A stretch of 64,000 nt of DNA, from positions 1-64,000 of the forward strand of contig NZ_MACF01000104.1 in NCBI RefSeq assembly GCF_001884045.1. Reading direction: 5' to 3'. Below are positions 59,092-64,000 of the stretch, in pieces; the first letter of the stretch is position 1, and each line of letters opens with the position of its first letter. The stretch is from Bacillus mobilis (GTDB lineage Bacteria; Bacillota; Bacilli; Bacillales; Bacillaceae_G). Below the pieces are notes generated by a model. That model saw nothing but the letters and a program-made list of their open reading frames with translations, was not told the DNA's origin and did no database searches. The translations under genes were made by a program, and so were the position numbers.

Positions 59092-60582
59092 ATGTTGTTA
59101 ATTTCAATTAAAACGTTACAAGATGATCGTTTTTTACGTCCGCTGCAAAATATTGGCGGCTTATTTTTTGAAGATAGTACGATTGGATTTGAGAAAGAGG
59201 AAGCAAATCTTATCGTTGATATACACATTGAAGAGAATGTAAAAGCATCTGCTCGTTTAACAGATGTTGCTACTGGAAATGTGTATGAAGAAACATTCGC
59301 AAAAGATTTATCTGCTTTCACAGATGAAAAAGAGCGTATGAAGCAAGTGAAGCACGTTGTTTCTTATGTATATCTTTCTGTTCTTCAGCAGTTAACTGGT
59401 CTTGAACAAAGCTGGGGCATTTTAACAGGAGTTCGTCCGACAAAACTTCTTCATAAAATGCTTCAAAGTGGTATGTCAAAAGAAGAAGCGCATCAAGAAC
59501 TTCGTGAAAGCTATTTAATTCATGAAGAGAAAATTGAACTTCTTCAGCGTATTGTGGATTGCCAATTAGCGGTAGTTCCAGATTTATACCGTTTGAAAGA
59601 GGAAGTAAGTATTTATATCGGTATTCCATTCTGCCCAACAAAATGTGCATATTGTACATTCCCGGCTTATGCAATTAACGGACGCCAAGGATCTGTTGAT
59701 TCATTCTTAGGTGGTTTACATTATGAAGTTCGTGAAATTGGTAAGTTTTTAAAAGAAAAAGGTGTAACAGTTACGACGATTTATTACGGCGGCGGTACAC
59801 CGACAAGTATTACAGCAGAAGAGATGGATATGCTGTATGAAGAAATGTATGAAGCGTTCCCAGATGTAAAAAATGTGCGTGAAGTAACAGTTGAGGCAGG
59901 TCGCCCCGATACAATTACGCCAGCTAAATTAGAAGTGTTAAATAAATGGAATATTGACCGTATTAGTATTAATCCGCAGTCATACCATCAAGAGACATTA
60001 AAAGCAATTGGGCGTCATCATACTGTAGAAGAAACAATTGAGAAGTATCACTTAGCTCGTGAAATGGGAATGAACAATATTAATATGGACTTAATTATTG
60101 GTCTTCCTGGTGAAGGGCTAGATATCTTCAAGCATACGTTAGATGAAACAGAAAAGTTAATGCCAGAATCATTAACAGTTCATACGTTATCATTTAAACG
60201 TGCTTCTGAAATGACGCAAAACAAACGTAAATATAAAGTAGCTGGTCGCGAAGAAATTACAGCGATGATGCACGAAGCAGAAGAGTGGACGCAAAAGCAT
60301 AATTACGTACCATATTACCTATATCGTCAAAAGAATATTTTAGGTAACTTAGAGAACGTTGGTTATGCAATGCCGACGCAAGAAAGCATTTATAACATTG
60401 TTATTATGGAAGAAGTTCAATCAATTATCGGACTTGGCTGTGGTGCATCAAGTAAATTTGTTCATCCGAAGACAGGTGCAATTACGCACTTCGCAAATCC
60501 GAAAGATCCAAAATCATATAACGATGGCTTCGTAAAATATACAGAAGACAAACTGAAAATTTTAGAAGAGCTATTTGTATAA
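59092..60582 (+). CDS. hemZ: Radical SAM protein HemZ (coproporphyrinogen III oxidase-like)
   Basis: A 496-residue protein. A ~165-residue N-terminal domain (LISIKTLQDDRFLRPLQNIGGLFFEDS) precedes the radical SAM barrel with the 4Fe-4S motif CPTKCAYC, followed by IYYGGGTPTSI, VEAGRPDTIT and MDLIIGLPGEG. This layout matches HemZ of B. subtilis, an oxygen-independent coproporphyrinogen oxidase homologue whose in vivo role is debated. Start 59092 follows AAAAGGTGATA. Confidence 0.93.
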   Translation: MLLISIKTLQDDRFLRPLQNIGGLFFEDSTIGFEKEEANLIVDIHIEENVKASARLTDVATGNVYEETFAKDLSAFTDEKERMKQVKHVVSYVYLSVLQQLTGLEQSWGILTGVRPTKLLHKMLQSGMSKEEAHQELRESYLIHEEKIELLQRIVDCQLAVVPDLYRLKEEVSIYIGIPFCPTKCAYCTFPAYAINGRQGSVDSFLGGLHYEVREIGKFLKEKGVTVTTIYYGGGTPTSITAEEMDMLYEEMYEAFPDVKNVREVTVEAGRPDTITPAKLEVLNKWNIDRISINPQSYHQETLKAIGRHHTVEETIEKYHLAREMGMNNINMDLIIGLPGEGLDIFKHTLDETEKLMPESLTVHTLSFKRASEMTQNKRKYKVAGREEITAMMHEAEEWTQKHNYVPYYLYRQKNILGNLENVGYAMPTQESIYNIVIMEEVQSIIGLGCGASSKFVHPKTGAITHFANPKDPKSYNDGFVKYTEDKLKILEELFV

Positions 60583-60586
60583 GAAG

Positions 60587-60621
60587 AAAGAGGTTGTTCC
60601 GATTTGGAATAGCCTCTTTTT
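60587..60621 (+). terminator. Terminator of hemZ
   Basis: AAAGAGGTTGTTCC and GGAATAGCCTCTTT (G-U pair and one mismatch) with T run. Confidence 0.88.
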
Positions 60622-60681
60622 TATTTCATTATTTGTGGGCTGATTCAAGTTGCGCTGTATCATGTCAGTTTTTGTCGGTAA

Positions 60682-60804
60682 GTCGATATATTCGAAAAAT
60701 CGCTGATATAAATTGAGTTGTGGTCGATATATTTTAAAAATCGCTGATATATTTCAAGTTGTGGTCGATATATTCGGAAAACCGCCGATATAATTTCACT
60801 TACT
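60682..60804. repeat. Three tandem 41-bp repeats
   Basis: Copies begin at 60682, 60723 and 60764 with GTCGATATATT, followed by a variable middle, TCGCTGATATA (CCGCCGATATA in copy 3) and a spacer ending AGTTGTG in the first two. Each copy contains inverted TCGATATA/TATATCAG-like arms. The region lies between hemZ and the acyl-CoA ligase and contains no gene. Confidence 0.8.
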
Positions 60805-60932
60805 GATAAACGGCACTGTTTGTAAAACTATGTCGATAATAATCAGAAAAATTAGTCAAATCATTAGAGGACAATGTCTACTTATGGACGAAATGATAGA
60901 TTTATGAAAGAGAAAAGGGGGAAATTGTTGGC

Positions 60933-62489
60933 ATGTACATGACGATAGGGAGAATATTCGATTTAGCAGTTGGTAAGTACCCGAATAAAGAGGCGTTAGT
61001 AGAGCCGGAAAAGAATATTCGCTGGACATATAAACAGTGGGATGAGCAAATAAATAAAACGGCGCAAGCTCTGTTGAAAGAAGGGGTAAGAAAGGGAGAT
61101 ACTGTATCTGTTTACTTATATAATTGCCGTGAATTTGTAAACGTTTACTTAGCCTGTGCGAAAATTGGGGCAATCTTTAACCCGATTAACTTCCGTTTAA
61201 AAGCAAAAGAATTATCGTATATCCTTCAAGATGCAGCCTCGAAAGTAGTAGTTTTTGAAAAAGCAGTTGAATCAACTGTTGCTATCATTGAACGAGATTT
61301 TCCAAATTCGTCTTTTTGGTATGTAGAAGACGATACACCTTCCTATGCGAGTTCTTACCATGAAAAAGTAAATGAAGCATCAGCTGAAAAAGTAAATATT
61401 GAAGTCGATGAAATGGATTATTGTTCTATGTTATATACGAGCGGTACGACTGGTCATCCGAAAGGCGTACTACATCGCCATCGAGAAATGACTGAGCATA
61501 GTATGATTTGTACGTATTTCATAAAATATAATAGAGATAGTGCTGGACTTGTTGTAGCACCTTTATATCATTGCGGCGAGTTAAATGCTGGGATTATTCC
61601 GCGCATTCAAGTTGGTGGAAAGAATGTGATTTTACATCACTTTGATACAGATAGAGTATTACATACGATTCAAGAAGAGAAGATTACGACGTTTTTTGCA
61701 GCACCGACGATGTGGAATATGTTACTGCAAAAAGATTTAACACAGTACGATTTAACTTCGATGAAGATTGGTGTTTATGGAGGAGCAGCGATGGCTCCAG
61801 CGCTAGTGAAAGAATGTAAAGAACGTCTTTATATCGATCTTGTCCAAATTTACGGAATGACAGAAATGGGACCAGTTGTTGCGTTTCTCGTAGAAGAAGA
61901 TCAAATTACGAAAGCAGGTTCAGCGGGAACACCATGCTTTAGTCATGAAATCCGCATCGTAAAACCAAACGATGATGCACCAGCAGAGCCAGATGATGTA
62001 TTGCCTCCTTATGAAGTTGGGGAGATTATTTTGCGCGGCCCAACTATGATGGCTGGTTATCATAACCGAGAAGAAGCAAATGCAAAATCGATGTATAAAG
62101 GATGGTATCACTCTGGTGATTTAGGTTATTTCGATAAAGATGGCTATTTATTCGTCGCAGATCGTGTGGATGATATGGTAATTAGCGGAGGCGTTAATAT
62201 TTATCCACGTGAAATTGAAGATTTCCTTCATAGTCATCCTGGTGTATTAGATGTTGCGGTGCTTGGTGAGCCAGATGAATTATGGGGAGAACGCGTTGTA
62301 GCTGTTGTTGTAAAGAAAGATGAAGCGATTACAGAAGAAGATTTGGAAATATATTGTAAAGAGAGTGATGAACTAGCAGATTATAAACGTCCACGTCATT
62401 ACTTATTTGTGGATGAACTGCCTCGTAATGCGAGTGGGAAATTACAAAAATTTGTCCTGAGAGAGTCGTTGAAAGGTGCGAAACAATAG
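60933..62489 (+). CDS. AMP-forming acyl-CoA synthetase
   Basis: A 518-residue ANL-superfamily ligase. Seen: the P-loop MLYTSGTTGHPKGVLHRH, VAPLYHCGELNAG, IYGMTEMGP (adenine/acyl binding), YHSGDLGYFDKDGYLFVADRVDDMVISGGVNIYPREIE (hinge) and the catalytic Lys in LPRNASGKLQKFVLRE. It activates a carboxylic acid to its CoA thioester; a long-chain fatty acid is likely but not proven. The closest-looking ribosome site, AGGGGGAAATTG, is 13 bases from ATG 60933; ATG 60939 is a possible alternative. Monocistronic. Confidence 0.92.
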   Translation: MYMTIGRIFDLAVGKYPNKEALVEPEKNIRWTYKQWDEQINKTAQALLKEGVRKGDTVSVYLYNCREFVNVYLACAKIGAIFNPINFRLKAKELSYILQDAASKVVVFEKAVESTVAIIERDFPNSSFWYVEDDTPSYASSYHEKVNEASAEKVNIEVDEMDYCSMLYTSGTTGHPKGVLHRHREMTEHSMICTYFIKYNRDSAGLVVAPLYHCGELNAGIIPRIQVGGKNVILHHFDTDRVLHTIQEEKITTFFAAPTMWNMLLQKDLTQYDLTSMKIGVYGGAAMAPALVKECKERLYIDLVQIYGMTEMGPVVAFLVEEDQITKAGSAGTPCFSHEIRIVKPNDDAPAEPDDVLPPYEVGEIILRGPTMMAGYHNREEANAKSMYKGWYHSGDLGYFDKDGYLFVADRVDDMVISGGVNIYPREIEDFLHSHPGVLDVAVLGEPDELWGERVVAVVVKKDEAITEEDLEIYCKESDELADYKRPRHYLFVDELPRNASGKLQKFVLRESLKGAKQ

Positions 62490-62511
62490 GGAGTAGAGCA
62501 GTCGTCTATAC

Positions 62512-62556
62512 AAATAAAGCTAACTTTTTTCATAAGAAAAGATAGCTTTATTTTTT
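62512..62556 (+). terminator. Terminator of the acyl-CoA synthetase gene
   Basis: AAATAAAGCTA and TAGCTTTATTT around a 20-base loop, followed by T run. Confidence 0.88.
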
Positions 62557-62762
62557 TGAAAACGATTAAAAAAATGGTGTATTTCTTCTATTGAAATTCT
62601 CTTTTATTATTATGTAAAAATATTTTTTGGAGTATTGCAGTTTGATTGTAAATGCATATATACCGCTTTGTATAAGGGTTTTATGATTTTTTTAGGTGTA
62701 TTTTTTAGATGTTAAAATAATAAATGTAGTAAGAATGGAATAAAGGTATTAGAGGAGAATTA

Positions 62763-62822
62763 TTGCTAAAAGATAAAGAAAGTCAGTCATCAGATGACCG
62801 TATGGATAAAGTGGTCATTTAG
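62763..62822 (+). CDS. Possible 19-residue peptide or gene remnant
   Basis: TTG 62763, behind AGAGGAG, reads LLKDKESQSSDDRMDKVVI and stops. The good ribosome site is the only support. The rest of the 62490-63101 gap is AT-rich; it also has an ATGACC/GGTCAT inverted repeat (62794-62817) and a terminator-like hairpin (ACCCCTTA/TAAGGGGT, 63026-63044) before the adhesin gene. Confidence 0.2.
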   Translation: MLKDKESQSSDDRMDKVVI

Positions 62823-63025
62823 TATATTTTGGTAGCATGAATATAGTAACAAATTAATATGTAAATGAACAGTCTTGTAATGCATTTTTATTAGGACTAG
62901 TATTTATTGTTGGCTGCCCGAAAAAAGTAGGAATGAACACAATATAGTGAATGAATTGTGCTTTTTATTACTTTATGTTGTAGAACTAACGATGGTTTGA
63001 TGCTGCAAATAATCTTTAGTCTGTA

Positions 63026-63049
63026 ACCCCTTAGTATAAGGGGTATTTT
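63026..63049 (+). terminator. Terminator-like hairpin upstream of the adhesin gene
   Basis: ACCCCTTA-GTA-TAAGGGGT followed by ATTTTG. It could end a short upstream transcript or act as an attenuator for the adhesin gene. Confidence 0.6.
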
Positions 63050-63101
63050 GGGTGGAATGGATTTCATGGTTAAAAGTTTAACAATTAATATTGGAGGTTT
63101 T

Positions 63102-64000
63102 ATGAGTACATATTTAAAAAGAATATCTGTAATTTGTTTTATTTTTACTGTTATCATTGGACAAGTTTTTACACCTATCATAGGTCATGCTCAAGAATTA
63201 AACACAGCAGGATTTGTTGATAGTTTTGTAATCGAAAAAACAACGTTAAATTATGGAGAACAGACTAGCATACGTGTAGAGTTTAGTGAAAAGCCTGGAA
63301 AAGAGATGAAGTCCGGGGATACATTAACGTTAGCACTTCCTCCAGAATTAAAGGGTTTTAGTGGCACAATTGCATTAAAGGATGAGTCAGGGCGTGTTTT
63401 TGGTACGTGCCAAATTAATGGAAATAATGTAGTTTGTACATTTAATGATACAGTAGAGAAGCTTGAGAATATTAGAGGGAAATTTAATTTCACCGTTCAA
63501 GCTACGAATGTAGAAGCAGGAAAAACGAAAGATGTACAAACAAATTTAGGAACAAATTTAGAAAAACAAACGGTTAGCATTACTCATCCAAAAGGGGACG
63601 GTAAAGAGCCGGGAATCTTTTTCTATAAATCTGGTGATATTCAGCCAGACAAAAGTAATGAAGTACGTTGGTTTTTAAATATTAATTTAAAGAAACAACA
63701 TTTACATGACAATATCGTTTTGAAAGATACGTTACAAGAAGGACAAACGCTTAATACAGGTAGTTTCTATATAACGATTAATAATAGAGAATATTTGTCT
63801 CTTGAGCAATTTCAACAGCGAGGCTATGGATATATTAAGTTTACTAGCGATAACTCATTTGAAGTTGTAGTTTATAGACATATGGGGAGCGCTAATTCAT
63901 TTACCGTTGCTTATACATCAACTATAACTGAGAGTGGAAAGAAATTAGAATTTCTACAAAATGACTATAAACTTGATTATCAAATTTTATATGAGAAACC
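63102..64000 (+). CDS. MSCRAMM-type adhesin (partial, N-terminal 299 codons)
   Basis: The gene starts at ATG 63102 behind TTGGAGGTTT and runs off the right edge without a stop. A signal peptide (YLKRISVICFIFTVIIGQVFTPIIGHAQ) is followed by two Ig-like domains of the adhesin/collagen-binding type: VIEKTTLNYGEQTSIRVEFSE, LTLALPPELKGFSG, GKFNFTVQATN; then PGIFFYKSGDIQPDKSNEVRWFLNINLKKQHLHDNIVLKDTL, which resembles the N2-N3 dock-lock-latch pair. An LPXTG anchor is expected beyond the window. Ligand unknown. Confidence 0.85.
   Translation, partial: MSTYLKRISVICFIFTVIIGQVFTPIIGHAQELNTAGFVDSFVIEKTTLNYGEQTSIRVEFSEKPGKEMKSGDTLTLALPPELKGFSGTIALKDESGRVFGTCQINGNNVVCTFNDTVEKLENIRGKFNFTVQATNVEAGKTKDVQTNLGTNLEKQTVSITHPKGDGKEPGIFFYKSGDIQPDKSNEVRWFLNINLKKQHLHDNIVLKDTLQEGQTLNTGSFYITINNREYLSLEQFQQRGYGYIKFTSDNSFEVVVYRHMGSANSFTVAYTSTITESGKKLEFLQNDYKLDYQILYEK

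Noticed and set aside
1-64000. CRISPR arrays, prophage, plasmid origin, rRNA or complete tRNA genes
   Set aside because: No spaced direct repeats, phage structural genes, replication proteins, rRNA blocks or full cloverleaf were found on reading; the only tRNA resemblance is the minihelix at 32553-32606.

Overview
The window is about 35% GC chromosomal DNA of a Bacillus cereus-group organism. Support for that comes from an alpha/beta-type small acid-soluble spore protein, spore-coat YheC/YheD proteins in the usual yhe order, a bcr1-like repeat, an S-layer-homology amidase, the glutamate racemase RacE1 type, and strong AGGAGG ribosome sites with occasional TTG/GTG starts. Everything below was read by eye from the sequence; no database search was run.

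Layout. 1-1.8 kb: end of an amino acid permease and a NapA-type Na+/H+ antiporter. 1.8-6.7 kb: a MurNAc recycling locus (murR, murQ, murP, mupG) with paired candidate MurR operators. 6.7-10.6 kb: small stress or unknown genes, an Lrp/EamA divergent pair, a GNAT enzyme and a candidate C-rich small RNA on the minus strand. 10.6-13.7 kb: a drug-efflux locus (paired SMR proteins, TetR regulator, MFS pump) tied together by four near-identical palindromes; the MFS pump also has an attenuator-like leader. 13.7-19.6 kb: bcr1-like repeat, HxlR regulator with an oxidoreductase, an SgrR/MFS divergent pair and a DJ-1 protein. 19.8-25.4 kb: EcsB-like permease, lysine-riboswitch-controlled APC transporter, racE, gapN. 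25.5-29.8 kb: BmrC/BmrD ABC multidrug exporter behind a leader-peptide attenuator. 30-37.5 kb: a polar amino acid/cystine ABC importer, then the yhe/ssp sporulation-associated cluster; the ssp leader carries a tRNA-like minihelix.

37.5-48.4 kb is the most unusual part. A ComP/ComA-like two-component system, without comQ or a recognisable comX, sits next to a WxL cell-surface gene cluster (three WxL proteins, a small LPXTG protein, a DUF916/DUF3324 anchor protein). Six tripartite boxes with identical internal spacing (RE1-N4-RE2-N6-RE3, resembling the B. subtilis ComA site) lie upstream of the gene preceding comP, upstream of the WxL operon, and in a 900-bp noncoding stretch after it. Most have a -10 hexamer 25-27 bases from the start of RE3. 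I infer a local quorum-type regulon that includes possible noncoding RNAs.

48.4-64 kb: a lipoprotein/HAAS pair, alsSD (acetoin), a 3-methyladenine glycosylase, a HAD protein lacking its nucleophile Asp, a large LPXTG protein with 34 heptad repeats, an SLH amidase with a hairpin between its Shine-Dalgarno site and start codon, hemZ, an acyl-CoA ligase and the start of an MSCRAMM-type adhesin cut by the window edge.
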